Shown piece after piece: positions 9,899-17,808 of a stretch of 64,000 bases of DNA. Source of the stretch: Aquisalimonas lutea (GTDB lineage: Bacteria > Pseudomonadota > Gammaproteobacteria > Nitrococcales > Aquisalimonadaceae); the NCBI RefSeq assembly GCF_030409225.1, contig NZ_JAUFPK010000004.1, positions 188,943 to 252,942 on the forward strand, read 5' to 3'. The translations under genes and the position numbers were made by a program. A model generated the notes under the pieces. The model did no database searches. It had not been told where the DNA came from and saw nothing but the letters and a program-made list of their open reading frames with translations. Every line of letters starts with the position of its first letter. The stretch's first letter is position 1.

Positions 9899-10840
9899 AT
9901 GCGGCAGAAACTGACGGTCACCATCACCGATTTCCGCGGCTCGAGGCAGTACTCGCTGCACCAGCTCGTGCGCACGTTCGCGCTGGTCTTCGCCCTGGGG
10001 CTGGTCGTCATCCTTGGTGTCGGTTTCGCGCTGATCCTCTGGCTCCAGGAGCAGGTCACCGCGCTGGAGGACCGGCGCGACGAGGCCATGGAGGAGTACG
10101 CCCGCCTGCAGGAACGCAACGGCGCGCTGCAGGAGGCGGTAGCGCGCAAGGACAGCCAGCTTGACCGGGTCACCACGGAGCTGGGACAGATCGAGAGCAT
10201 GATCGGCCTGGAGCAGACGGACAGCCAGGACATCGCCGCCCGGCTCGACACGGCCAGTCACACCGCCCTGGAACGCACCACCTTCCTGCAGAACGTGCCC
10301 AGCGGCTATCCCATGCGGGATCGCGGCGTGACCAGCGACTACGGCTGGCGGACACACCCGGTGCACGGGGACCGGCGCTTCCACCGCGGAATCGACCTCC
10401 GGGCCCCGGTGGGAACCCCCGTCCTGGCCACGGCCGACGGCGTGGTGGAGTACGCCGGGCCGCACCAGGACAGCGGCTTCGGCAACCTGGTCATCATCAG
10501 CCACAACTTCGGCTTCCGCACCTACTACGCCCATCTCAAGGCCGCCGAAGTGGACATCGGCGATTTCGTCCGCAAGGGCGAGGTGATCGCCCAGAGCGGT
10601 CAGAGCGGGCTGGCCGAGGGGCCCCATCTGCACTACGAGGTGATGCATATCCAGAGGCGCCTGGACCCCACGCCGTTTCTCGACTGGAGTCTGGGTGACT
10701 ACAAGAGCATCTTCGAGGAGATCAACCGGGTGAAGTGGGACGGCCTTCTGCAGGCAGTGCGCATGCGTCTCAACGCACCGGTGCACCGGCTCACCATGCG
10801 CCAGAGCGAGCTCACCGAAGCCTCGGAAACCGTCCGCTAG
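9899..10840 (+). CDS. M23 (LytM) family metallopeptidase, membrane anchored
   Basis: 313 residues from the chosen ATG. A single transmembrane segment at about 25-49 is followed by a coiled coil (about 50-105) and a peptidase M23 domain. Zinc ligands His162 and Asp166 (RRFHRGIDL) and the GPHLHYEV motif (His243/His245) are intact, so it should be an active peptidoglycan endopeptidase in the periplasm. An in-frame ATG 39 nt upstream (9860) would add 13 residues; the internal start was preferred because RQKLTVTITDFRGSRQYSL looks like the conserved beginning. It stands alone, divergent from the receiver protein. Confidence 0.9.
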   Translation: MRQKLTVTITDFRGSRQYSLHQLVRTFALVFALGLVVILGVGFALILWLQEQVTALEDRRDEAMEEYARLQERNGALQEAVARKDSQLDRVTTELGQIESMIGLEQTDSQDIAARLDTASHTALERTTFLQNVPSGYPMRDRGVTSDYGWRTHPVHGDRRFHRGIDLRAPVGTPVLATADGVVEYAGPHQDSGFGNLVIISHNFGFRTYYAHLKAAEVDIGDFVRKGEVIAQSGQSGLAEGPHLHYEVMHIQRRLDPTPFLDWSLGDYKSIFEEINRVKWDGLLQAVRMRLNAPVHRLTMRQSELTEASETVR

Positions 10841-10880
10841 CCAAGACTCCGGACCTTGTGCGGCGCTTTCTGCCGGCAGG

Positions 10881-11672
10881 CTATGGGCGTGCCGGGTCGT
10901 CGGATTCCTTGTCCAGCCAGTTCACCAGGCTGCGCCAGGCGCGCAGCTCCCGCTCGACCGCCCGGCTGCGCGTGCGCAGCTCGTTGATGCCCTGACCCTG
11001 TTCCGCCGCGTGCAGGTAACTCTGGGTGTCGCGCAGGCGCGCGACCACCGGGATCCGCAGCGACTGCAGGAAGCGCTCCAGCGATTGCAGCGCCACCGTG
11101 TGCTCCTTGATCCGATTGGCAATGATGCCCACGCGTGCGCCGTGACGGTCCCGGCGGATGCCGGACTTCAGCAGGAGGTCGCGAATGAAGTCCGCGCCCG
11201 CGCCGATGTCGATGGACGAGGGCAGCACGGGAATCAGCACGATGTCGGCGCCCTGGACGTGATCGGCGATATCGAGCCCGGCCAGGCCCGCTGGCGTATC
11301 GTCGATGATCCGGCGGGTCTCGGGCGGCACGCGCAGCTGCCAGCTCCGGGTCACGCCGAGGCTCTGCCGCTCCTGGACGGAAACCCCGTGAATGGCCGGA
11401 AGATCCGCCGGGCGCCCCTGCAGCCAGCGGGTGCTGGAGGTCTGGGGATCATGATCGAACAGTGCAGGGGCATAGCCTTCGTGGGCATACCACACGGCGA
11501 GGTTCGTGGACACGGTCGTCTTGCCGCAACCACCCTTGCCGTTGATGACCACGATGCGCTGGACATCCCGCCGGGTTCCAGCCGGCGCGCTTCCGGCAGA
11601 GCCAGTCCCTCGTGCGGCATCCCGCGATGATTTTGGAATGGTGGTTTCCTGATCCATGGCCGCTATGAGCAT
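10881..11672 (-). CDS. Orphan ParA/MinD-type P-loop ATPase
   Basis: 263 residues. A deviant Walker A with the signature lysine (INGKGGCGKTT, Lys46 and Lys51), the LFDHDPQTSSTRWL switch and DDTPAGL Walker B place it in the ParA/MinD superfamily. A low-complexity, likely disordered stretch occupies residues ~7-36. No parB or parS-like partner lies next to it, so it is not the chromosomal segregation locus; positioning of another cargo or plasmid-like ParA function are both possible. Start 11672 has GGGA at 8 nt; 11657 (five residues shorter) is an alternative. The gene is convergent with the M23 peptidase. Confidence 0.8.
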   Translation of the reverse strand: MLIAAMDQETTIPKSSRDAARGTGSAGSAPAGTRRDVQRIVVINGKGGCGKTTVSTNLAVWYAHEGYAPALFDHDPQTSSTRWLQGRPADLPAIHGVSVQERQSLGVTRSWQLRVPPETRRIIDDTPAGLAGLDIADHVQGADIVLIPVLPSSIDIGAGADFIRDLLLKSGIRRDRHGARVGIIANRIKEHTVALQSLERFLQSLRIPVVARLRDTQSYLHAAEQGQGINELRTRSRAVERELRAWRSLVNWLDKESDDPARP

Positions 11673-11676
11673 AGCG
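11661..11676. repeat. Perfect 7-bp palindrome over the ParA start codon
   Basis: CGCTATG-AG-CATAGCG. It spans one candidate start codon of the ParA-like gene, so it could act as an operator or mask the start in mRNA. No known consensus was recognised. Confidence 0.4.
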
Positions 11677-11946
11677 CCGGTCCCGGGCAAGCCATAGGAA
11701 CTGGTTGGCAGAAGGTATCCCGCGGGGCCAACGCCCGGCACCCCTTCCACCGGGAGCCGGGGCCTTTCCGTTCAGCGCGTGCGAGGGCCATCAACGCGAG
11801 GGTCCGGCCACCCTTCCATCAGCATACCGAAGTCACCGGCAGCGTCGCGACCATCATGCCGGGGATGCAGACACTGTAACCAGTGGTCGACGCTCCCCGT
11901 TGAATGGGGCGGAAACGGAAAGGCCGACAGGTATCAGGGATGGTGC

Positions 11947-11986
11947 AGGAATGCTGGGAGGGGCTTGCTTGCCCTCCCAGCTTCCT
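11947..11986 (-). terminator. Strong hairpin downstream of tmRNA; only feature in 11673-12002
   Basis: A perfect 10-bp stem (GCTGGGAGGG / CCCTCCCAGC, 11953-11962 and 11972-11981) is extended by five more pairs beyond a single bulged base. It lies 17 nt beyond the tmRNA 3' end and is the likely tmRNA transcript terminator, although no U-tract follows. Nothing else convincing was seen in the ~330-bp gap between the ParA-like gene and tmRNA. Confidence 0.5.
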
Positions 11987-12002
11987 GATTCTGCATGGTG
12001 TT

Positions 12003-12366
12003 TGGTGGAGGTGGGGGGATTCGAACCCCCGTCCGCGGGAGATCCACCCTCGGATCTACATGCTTAGCCCGCCTATTGCATTCGCCGGACGCTTCCCGGC
12101 AGACAGTGGAACACGCCCGACTAGCCTGATTGATTTAACAGCGCCAGGTCCAGGCGGAACCCGATCGCTGCGGTCCTGTGATCTACGACCCCTGAGACGG
12201 AAGCACAGGCACTTGCCGATCAGAGGCTAGCGGGATTTAGGCCGCTAGAGCGTAGTCTTCGTCGTTGGCAACTATTTTAAGTTGGCCATCATGTTTTACG
12301 AGGTGAGATGACGTCCTCGGCATGCACCTAAGGTTTCACTTCCCGCGTCGAGACCATGTCACCCCC
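12003..12366 (-). ncRNA. ssrA: Transfer-messenger RNA (tmRNA)
   Basis: 364 nt, one-piece tmRNA. The 5' end GGGGGUG pairs with CACCUCC ahead of the encoded 3' ACCA to give a 7-bp acceptor stem. The T-arm (GGGGGTTCGAATCCCCC) precedes the 3' end. The mRNA-like part at 12237-12269 encodes the degradation tag ANDEDYALAA followed by TAA, close to the E. coli tag (ANDENYALAA). It rescues stalled ribosomes together with SmpB, whose gene lies 86 bp upstream on the same strand. Confidence 0.97.
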
Positions 12367-12400
12367 GAAGCGGTCCGGTTCCATTCCGGAACCTGGCGTC

Positions 12401-12429
12401 AGTATACGGGAAACTCAAGGCCCTGTCTC
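12401..12429 (-). promoter_or_regulatory. tmRNA promoter
   Basis: On the minus strand GAGACA (-35) is separated by 17 nt from TATACT (-10). Transcription would start ~30 nt before the mature 5' end, leaving a short leader with a 6-bp hairpin (12377-12393) for RNase P to remove. Confidence 0.6.
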
Positions 12430-12452
12430 GGCGATCGGGCCACGCAGGGGCG

Positions 12453-12950
12453 TTACTGCACCTTGTGCTTGAGCAGCCGTTCTTTCTGGCGCTGCCAGTC
12501 CTGCTGCTTCTTGGTCTCGCGCTTGTCCTGCTTCTGCTTGCCCTTGGCCAGGCCGATGGCGAGCTTGGCGAGGCCGCGCTTCCAGTAGAGCTGCAGCGGG
12601 ATCAGGGTATAGCCCTGGCGCTCGGTCGCCCCGATCAGGCGTGCCAGCTCGCGCCGGTGCAGCAGGAGCTTGCGCGTGCGCGTCGGCTCCGGCCTGACGT
12701 GCGTCGAGGCGGAAGGCAGCGGCGGGAAGTTGGCGCCGATGAGCCAGGCCTGGCGCCGCCGGATGACCACGTAGGCTTCCTGGACGTTGGCGCGGCCGGC
12801 CCGCAGGCTCTTGACCTCCCAGCCTTCCAGGGCGATGCCGGCTTCGAAGGTCTCCTCGATGAAGAACTCGTGCCGCGCCTTACGGTTGACCGCAATAACG
12901 TTGCTGTCGCCGGTCTTTTTCTTGGATGCCTTCTTGCTCACGGCGCGCAT
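12453..12950 (-). CDS. smpB: SsrA-binding protein SmpB
   Basis: 165 residues. It binds tmRNA and delivers it to stalled ribosomes. Family hallmarks: [39 protein letters not shown], and the C-terminal basic helix rich in Lys/Arg ([20 protein letters not shown]). The lysine-rich N-terminus is slightly longer than in E. coli SmpB. Adjacent to ssrA on the same strand, and divergent from the NSS transporter gene. Confidence 0.97.
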   Translation of the reverse strand: MRAVSKKASKKKTGDSNVIAVNRKARHEFFIEETFEAGIALEGWEVKSLRAGRANVQEAYVVIRRRQAWLIGANFPPLPSASTHVRPEPTRTRKLLLHRRELARLIGATERQGYTLIPLQLYWKRGLAKLAIGLAKGKQKQDKRETKKQQDWQRQKERLLKHKVQ

Positions 12951-13072
12951 TGTAACGGCGCCGGGCCCAAGTCGCTACCGGTATGCCTTGCCGTCGTGCG
13001 AGGGGTTGGTGACAATGCCGGGACCGTCGGCCTGGCCGTCGCAGGGGGGACCCCACGGGGTTCGGGGGATCA

Positions 13073-14467
13073 GTGAGCGTACCGAAGCGCTGGTTACACG
13101 GCGAGTGGACCGGACCGTTCGGCTTCGTGTTGGCCCTGGCGGGGGCCTCCATCGGCCTGGCCAATCTCTGGTCCTTCCCGTCGCTGGCCGCCCGCCATGG
13201 CGGCGGTACGTTCCTGCTGCTCTACGGTGCCTTCCTGGCCGCGCTGGTGCTGCCGCTGTGGCTCGCCGAGATCGGCGTCGGCCGCACCATGCGCCGCTCG
13301 CTGCCGGACGGTCTCCGCCGTATCGCCCGGGAGCAGGGCGGCGTACGCTCCTGGTCCGCGCTGGGCTGGCTGGCGGTCGGCCTGGCCGGCGTCGTGCTGC
13401 TCGTACAGACCGTGGCGGGCGGCTGGATCGGTGCGTGGCTGCATGCGGTGGTGATCGAGCCCGAGCTGGAATTCGACGCGGTAACGACGTCGGCCCTGTT
13501 CGCCGCGGTCTGGGCGGAGGCCGAGCGCTTCCTGTTGTGGCACACCCTGCTGGTGGCGGCGGTGTGCCTGGTCGTCGGCCGGGGCGTGGCCGCGGGTATT
13601 CAGCCGCTGATGCGGTGCATGGTGCCGGGCCTGCTGCTCGTTCTTGTCGCCCTGGTATTCTGGGCGGCCTCGGCCGGGGACCTCGCCGGCGCCTGGCAGC
13701 GCCTGTTCGCGGTTCGCCTGGAGTCGTTGACGTGGCAGGGCGTGCACGCGGCGGGCGAGTATGCCGTCTTCTCGACGGCAACGGGCCTGGGGGTGGCGGC
13801 GGCATTCGGGGCCGCCCTGCCGGACCGCTACCCCACCCTGAGCACGGCGGGAGCGGCGCTGGCCCTGCAGGTCGTGGCGGCGGTGGCGGGGGCGCTGTTC
13901 GTATTCACGGCGCTGCTGCCGGAGGGCGGGGAGGGCGGAGTGCCCGGTGGCGCGGTTCTGCTGTTCCACTCCCTGCCGCAGGCGATGGCCGGCTTGCCGG
14001 GCGGCCGGATGGCGCTGCTGGCGTTGTTCGCCATGCTCCTGATGGCGGTGGCGACGACGGCCGTGGCCTTCCTGGAAGTGGTGGTCAGCGCCGTCGTGGA
14101 GCAGGGGCGCGTGCGCCGCGCCGGGGCAACCGCGCTCGTCGGCGGTGTCGTCTGGCTGGCGGGCCTGTTCCTGGCGGGTGCACTCGGCTGGTGGCTGCAC
14201 GCGGACGCGATCGCCCCGGGGCATGCGGCCCTCGCCTTGACCGCCGTGGTATCGGTGACGGAAGCGGCGTTCTGGGGGCTGATCCCGGTAATCGGATTGC
14301 TGCTGCTGGTGTTCGGGGGCTGGTGCATGCCTCCCGAGACGCTACGAGGCGCGCTGCGGCTGCGCGAAGACTGGCGGTTCGACCTGTGGGTCCCGATGCT
14401 GCGCTACGTCGCCCCCTTGATTCTGGCGGGCCTTTTGGCGAGAGTTGCGGGCCTGTTGCCGTCGTGA
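13073..14467 (+). CDS. Sodium-dependent transporter, neurotransmitter:sodium symporter (NSS/SNF) family
   Basis: 464 residues with about 11-12 hydrophobic segments. The first helix carries the NSS sodium/substrate motif GASIGLANLWSFPSLAARHGG. Bacterial members include LeuT/MhsT-type amino-acid symporters; the YocR/YhdH-like subgroup, to which this appears closest, has uncertain substrates. The start is GTG with GGGGGAT at about 5 nt. Inner membrane. No biosynthetic neighbour indicates the substrate. Confidence 0.9.
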   Translation: MSVPKRWLHGEWTGPFGFVLALAGASIGLANLWSFPSLAARHGGGTFLLLYGAFLAALVLPLWLAEIGVGRTMRRSLPDGLRRIAREQGGVRSWSALGWLAVGLAGVVLLVQTVAGGWIGAWLHAVVIEPELEFDAVTTSALFAAVWAEAERFLLWHTLLVAAVCLVVGRGVAAGIQPLMRCMVPGLLLVLVALVFWAASAGDLAGAWQRLFAVRLESLTWQGVHAAGEYAVFSTATGLGVAAAFGAALPDRYPTLSTAGAALALQVVAAVAGALFVFTALLPEGGEGGVPGGAVLLFHSLPQAMAGLPGGRMALLALFAMLLMAVATTAVAFLEVVVSAVVEQGRVRRAGATALVGGVVWLAGLFLAGALGWWLHADAIAPGHAALALTAVVSVTEAAFWGLIPVIGLLLLVFGGWCMPPETLRGALRLREDWRFDLWVPMLRYVAPLILAGLLARVAGLLPS

Positions 14468-14500
14468 GCACTGAATGACCCTGGAGACGATAGCCGGCCC

Positions 14501-14944
14501 ATGACTACGATCTCGCGCAGCGCCCTGGTACCGCATTCCGCTCAGGCCATGTTCGATCTCGTCGACGACGTGGATCGCTACAAGGAATTTCTGCCGTGGT
14601 GCAGCGACAGCGGCGTGATCGAGCGCAGCGGCGACGAGACCCGGGCCTACGTGACCATCAGCAAGGGCGGGGTCTCCCGCTCGTTCACGACCCGCAACCG
14701 GGCGCAGCCGGGCAAGATGATCGAGGTCCGGCTGGTCGAGGGCCCGTTCCGGCGCCTGGACGGCTACTGGCGCTTCCAGGCGTTGCGCGAGGATGCCAGC
14801 AAGGTGGCGCTGGACCTCGAGTTCGAGTTCAGCAACTCCATCGTGCGCATGGCTTTCGGCCGGGTGTTCGAGCAGGTCGCCAATCGCCTGGTGGACTCGT
14901 TCGTGACGCGTGCGGATGCTGTCTATGGGCGCAAGTCCGGATAA
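14501..14944 (+). CDS. ratA: RatA/PasT START-domain protein (Coq10-like)
   Basis: 147 residues, a single START/polyketide-cyclase-like domain: SRSALVPHSAQAMFDLVDDVDRYKEFLPWC at the N-terminus is characteristic of the RatA/Coq10 family. Coq10 members bind ubiquinone; in E. coli RatA has also been reported to affect ribosome subunit joining. It overlaps the RnfH-family gene, the standard ratA-ratB arrangement usually found next to smpB, as here (1.5 kb away, interrupted by the NSS gene). Confidence 0.93.
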   Translation: MTTISRSALVPHSAQAMFDLVDDVDRYKEFLPWCSDSGVIERSGDETRAYVTISKGGVSRSFTTRNRAQPGKMIEVRLVEGPFRRLDGYWRFQALREDASKVALDLEFEFSNSIVRMAFGRVFEQVANRLVDSFVTRADAVYGRKSG

Positions 14945-15224
14945 CCCCATCCGGATCCAGGTGGCCTGTGCGCGGCCGGAGAAGCAGCGCATCCGGTCGC
15001 TCGAGCTGCCGGCCGGGACCACGGCGCGCGAGGCGGTGCAGCGCTCGGGGCTGGCGGCCGAGTTCCCGGAAATCGATCCGGACCGGGCGCCGCTGGGCAT
15101 CTACGGCCGGCACGTGGAGGACGGGCACGTGCTGCGGGACGGCGACCGGGTCGAGGTGTACCGGCCCCTGGTCATCGACCCCCGCGAGGCACGCCGCCAG
15201 CGGGCGCGGGCGAAGCGCTCCTGA
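14925..15224 (+). CDS. ratB: RnfH-family ubiquitin-like protein (RatB)
   Basis: About 99 residues with the beta-grasp RnfH family pattern: IRIQVACARPEKQRIRSLEL, GIYGRHVEDGHVLRDGDRVEVYRPL and a basic C-terminus. Its start overlaps the end of ratA by about 20 nt; GTG 14910 and ATG 14916 are alternative starts. The function is unresolved; it is usually annotated as the partner gene of ratA. Convergent with bamE, 21 bp apart. Confidence 0.88.
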   Translation: MGASPDNPIRIQVACARPEKQRIRSLELPAGTTAREAVQRSGLAAEFPEIDPDRAPLGIYGRHVEDGHVLRDGDRVEVYRPLVIDPREARRQRARAKRS

Positions 15225-15245
15225 CCGAGCCGGAGGCGGTCGGGC

Positions 15246-15593
15246 TTACGAGTCGCCGAAATCCTCGGGTGCCAGATTCCCTTCCAGTCGCGTCAGCCGG
15301 TTGCCCTCGAAGTACACGGTCAGCCGGTCCGGCTCACCGCCGCCGCCGGGAGCCTTGGTGTGGACGTAGTCCCAGCGGTTGTTGCGGAAGATGTCCTGGA
15401 TGGCCGGTGAGCCGAGCACGTACTCGACCTGCTCCCGGGTCATGCCCGGCTCCAGTTCCTGGATCATCTCGTCGGTAATGATGTTGCCCTGTTGCACCGG
15501 TACTTCGTAGGCGAACGGGATGTGGCTGTAGGAACAGCCGCCCACCGCGAGCGCGGCGGCGAAGAGCAGCGTACTGGTAACCGGGGATCGCAT
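15246..15593 (-). CDS. bamE: Outer-membrane assembly lipoprotein BamE (SmpA)
   Basis: 115 residues. A lipoprotein signal peptide ends in AVGGC with the lipidated Cys20. The SmpA/OmlA fold follows (GMTREQVEYVLGSP, NRWDYVH, LTVYFEGNRLTRLEG). It is the small accessory lipoprotein of the BAM complex, whose core BamA is encoded at 55 kb. Lies 54 bp after recN on the same strand. The fur gene that commonly sits divergent from bamE in related bacteria is not here. Confidence 0.94.
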   Translation of the reverse strand: MRSPVTSTLLFAAALAVGGCSYSHIPFAYEVPVQQGNIITDEMIQELEPGMTREQVEYVLGSPAIQDIFRNNRWDYVHTKAPGGGGEPDRLTVYFEGNRLTRLEGNLAPEDFGDS

Positions 15594-15647
15594 GGTGATG
15601 CCGTTGTCTCCGTTCCGGGGTGCGTATGAGTTCCGTTGGACACGCCG

Positions 15648-17324
15648 TTAGGCGGTAGATTCCGCCTTCTCGAGCATCTCGGCGGCATGATCCATGGTCG
15701 CCCGTGTCAGCTCCATCCCGCCGAGCATGCGGGCGACTTCCTGGATGCGCTGGTCGCGGTCCAGTGGTGCGACGGTCGTGGCCGTGCGCTCGTCTTCGCT
15801 GCGCTTGTACACCTGCAGATGGTGGTGCGCCTGGGAGGCGACCTGGGGCAGATGGGTGACACACAGTACCTGATGGTGCCCGGCCAGGGAACGCAGCTGC
15901 CGGCCGACGACCTCGGCGATGCCGCCGCCGATGCCGGCGTCCGCCTCGTCGAAAATGAGCGTGGGAATCCGCGTGCTGCCGGTGGCCGCCACCTGGATCG
16001 CCAGGCTCAGGCGCGAGAGCTCGCCTCCCGAGGCGATCCGGTTCAGGGGGCCGTACGGCTGGCCCGCGTTGGTGCGAACCTGGAAGCTGATATCGTCGAG
16101 GCCGTGAGGCGACGGCCGGCCTTCGTCCCTGGGGCTGACCTGGATGCTGAACGCGGCGCCGGCCATGCCGAGCTCCGCGAGCTGCCCCGTGACGCCCTCG
16201 GCCAGATCCGCCGCGGCAGCCTGGCGGCGCTCGCGCAATTCCGCCGCGCGGCGATGGTAGTCCTCCAGCAGGGCCCGGTGCTGCTGCTCCAGCTCCGCCA
16301 GGCGCTCGCCGCTGTTGTCCAGCTCCCGGAGCTCGGCGGCAAGGCGCTCGTGGACGTCGGCGAGCTCTTCCTCGGCAACCTGGTGCTTGCGCGCCAGGTC
16401 ACTGAGCGTGCCGATGCGCTCCTCCAGCTCCGCCAGCCGCGCGGGGTCGATCTCCAGGCCGTCGAGGTAGTTGCGCAGCACGCTGACGCCTTCCTGGAGC
16501 TGGGCCTGGGCGCCGCTGATCTGCTCGTGGACGGCCTCCAGCGCCGGCTCCTTGTCGAGCAGGTCGTCCAGCTCGCGCAGCGCCTGGCCCAGCACGGACT
16601 GCGCCGCCTGGTCGTCCTCGTAGAGCATCTGCAGGAGCCGCTGCCCCGACTCCAGCAGGGTGCCGGCGTTGGCCAGGCGGCGATGCTCCGCGTTGAGTGC
16701 GTCGAGTCCCTCGGGGGTGAGGTCCAGGGCTTCCAGCTCGCTGGTCTGGTAGGCGAGGATCTCCCGGCGGCTTTCCTGGTCCTCGAAGCCGCCGCGCAAT
16801 GCCTCCCTGGCCCGCTCGCATTCGCCGATCTCCTGGTGCAGGCGCTGGACCTCCTGGAGCAGGGTCGCGTTGCCCGCGTGGGCGTCGACGATGGCGCGCT
16901 GGACATCCCGGCGCATGAGCGACTGGTGCTCGTGCTGGCCGTGGATGTCCACCAGGAAGGCACCCAGCTCCCGCAGCTGCTGCAGCGGCACCGGGCGGCC
17001 GTTGATGAACGCCTTGGAGCGCCCGTTGCTCTGCACCACGCGCCGGAGGATGCAGTCGCTGTCGTCGGCGAGATCCTGCTCCTCCAGCCATGCGACGCAG
17101 TCCGGCAGCGTGTCGACATCGAAGGTCGCGCTGATCTCGGTACGGTCGGCCTGCGGCCGGACGACATCGGCGGAGGCGCGGTCGCCCAGCGCCAGGCCCA
17201 GGGCATCCAGGAGAATGGACTTGCCGGCGCCGGTCTCGCCGGTCAGCGTGGTCATCCCCGAGTGGAAGTCGAGTTCCAGCTCGTCGACGATGGTGAAATC
17301 ACGCACGTGCAGGTGTATGAGCAT
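15648..17324 (-). CDS. recN: DNA repair protein RecN
   Basis: 558 residues, SMC-like ATPase acting in double-strand break repair. Walker A GETGAGKS at residues 29-36, a long coiled-coil middle, the ABC signature region and Walker B LIFDEADAGIGG. The ATG at 17324 has GAAGGA at 5 nt and begins with the conserved MLIHLHVRDFTIVDELEL; the frame continues upstream without homology. A good promoter lies just upstream. No clear LexA box was found, although recN is SOS-controlled in E. coli. Confidence 0.96.
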   Translation of the reverse strand: MLIHLHVRDFTIVDELELDFHSGMTTLTGETGAGKSILLDALGLALGDRASADVVRPQADRTEISATFDVDTLPDCVAWLEEQDLADDSDCILRRVVQSNGRSKAFINGRPVPLQQLRELGAFLVDIHGQHEHQSLMRRDVQRAIVDAHAGNATLLQEVQRLHQEIGECERAREALRGGFEDQESRREILAYQTSELEALDLTPEGLDALNAEHRRLANAGTLLESGQRLLQMLYEDDQAAQSVLGQALRELDDLLDKEPALEAVHEQISGAQAQLQEGVSVLRNYLDGLEIDPARLAELEERIGTLSDLARKHQVAEEELADVHERLAAELRELDNSGERLAELEQQHRALLEDYHRRAAELRERRQAAAADLAEGVTGQLAELGMAGAAFSIQVSPRDEGRPSPHGLDDISFQVRTNAGQPYGPLNRIASGGELSRLSLAIQVAATGSTRIPTLIFDEADAGIGGGIAEVVGRQLRSLAGHHQVLCVTHLPQVASQAHHHLQVYKRSEDERTATTVAPLDRDQRIQEVARMLGGMELTRATMDHAAEMLEKAESTA

Positions 17325-17351
17325 CGGTATCCTTCCCCTCGCGAAGGAAGG

Positions 17352-17380
17352 AGTGTAACGGAGGGCGCTCATGCAGTTAA
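17352..17380 (-). promoter_or_regulatory. Likely recN promoter
   Basis: Minus-strand TTAACT (-35), 17-nt spacer, TACACT (-10), placed about 28 nt before the recN start codon. Confidence 0.5.
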
Positions 17381-17576
17381 GGAAACAGGAAACGCTGAAC
17401 CATTCCCGCGTGCTTCCGGATCGAGCCCGGGGATCCGCGGACAAGGCGTGCCGTGTTGCGCGGCACCGCCGATGCGGTCGAACGGGCCCAGCCGGCTGCG
17501 GATCGGCAGCCCGGCCCCGGACGGTGCAGCGGTGCGGGCCCGTTTGACTCGCCGGGGTGCCGTTGGTAGTTTGACT

Positions 17577-17602
17577 CTAGCACTCGTGCGCGCGAGTGCT
17601 AA
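17577..17602. promoter_or_regulatory. CIRCE-like HrcA operator with an 8-nt spacer
   Basis: CTAGCACTC and GAGTGCTAA, separated by GTGCGCGC. The arms match the CIRCE consensus (TTAGCACTC-N9-GAGTGCTAA) except for the first base, but the spacer is 8 rather than 9. It lies ~207 bp upstream of hrcA and overlaps a TTGACT (17571-17576), so HrcA probably represses its own operon here. This site, the recN promoter and the hrcA leader are all that was found in the 17325-17808 gap. Confidence 0.8.
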
Positions 17603-17808
17603 GTGGCGCGGGAAATCCGGCACGTCGCCGGAGCGCGGGTCCCGGCGCCAGCCAGTACGGGAGGGACAGACCATTGGCCGCTACGGCCTGGCGATGCCCG
17701 TTCCGCATTCCCTCGTTCGACGTGTACGCCGTGAGGCGGGGTGATGCCTGGCTGTGGCCGGGGCACGGATGAGCGTGCGTCATGCAACCAGCGAGTGCGG
17801 ATCGACCC

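Noticed and set aside
15594-15647. fur gene beside bamE
   Set aside because: The expected neighbour in many gammaproteobacteria is absent; the 54-bp gap between recN and bamE has no room for it, and ratB is convergent on the other side.
17352-17400. LexA box at the recN promoter
   Set aside because: CTGT occurs but no ACAG at the required distance; no acceptable LexA site was found.
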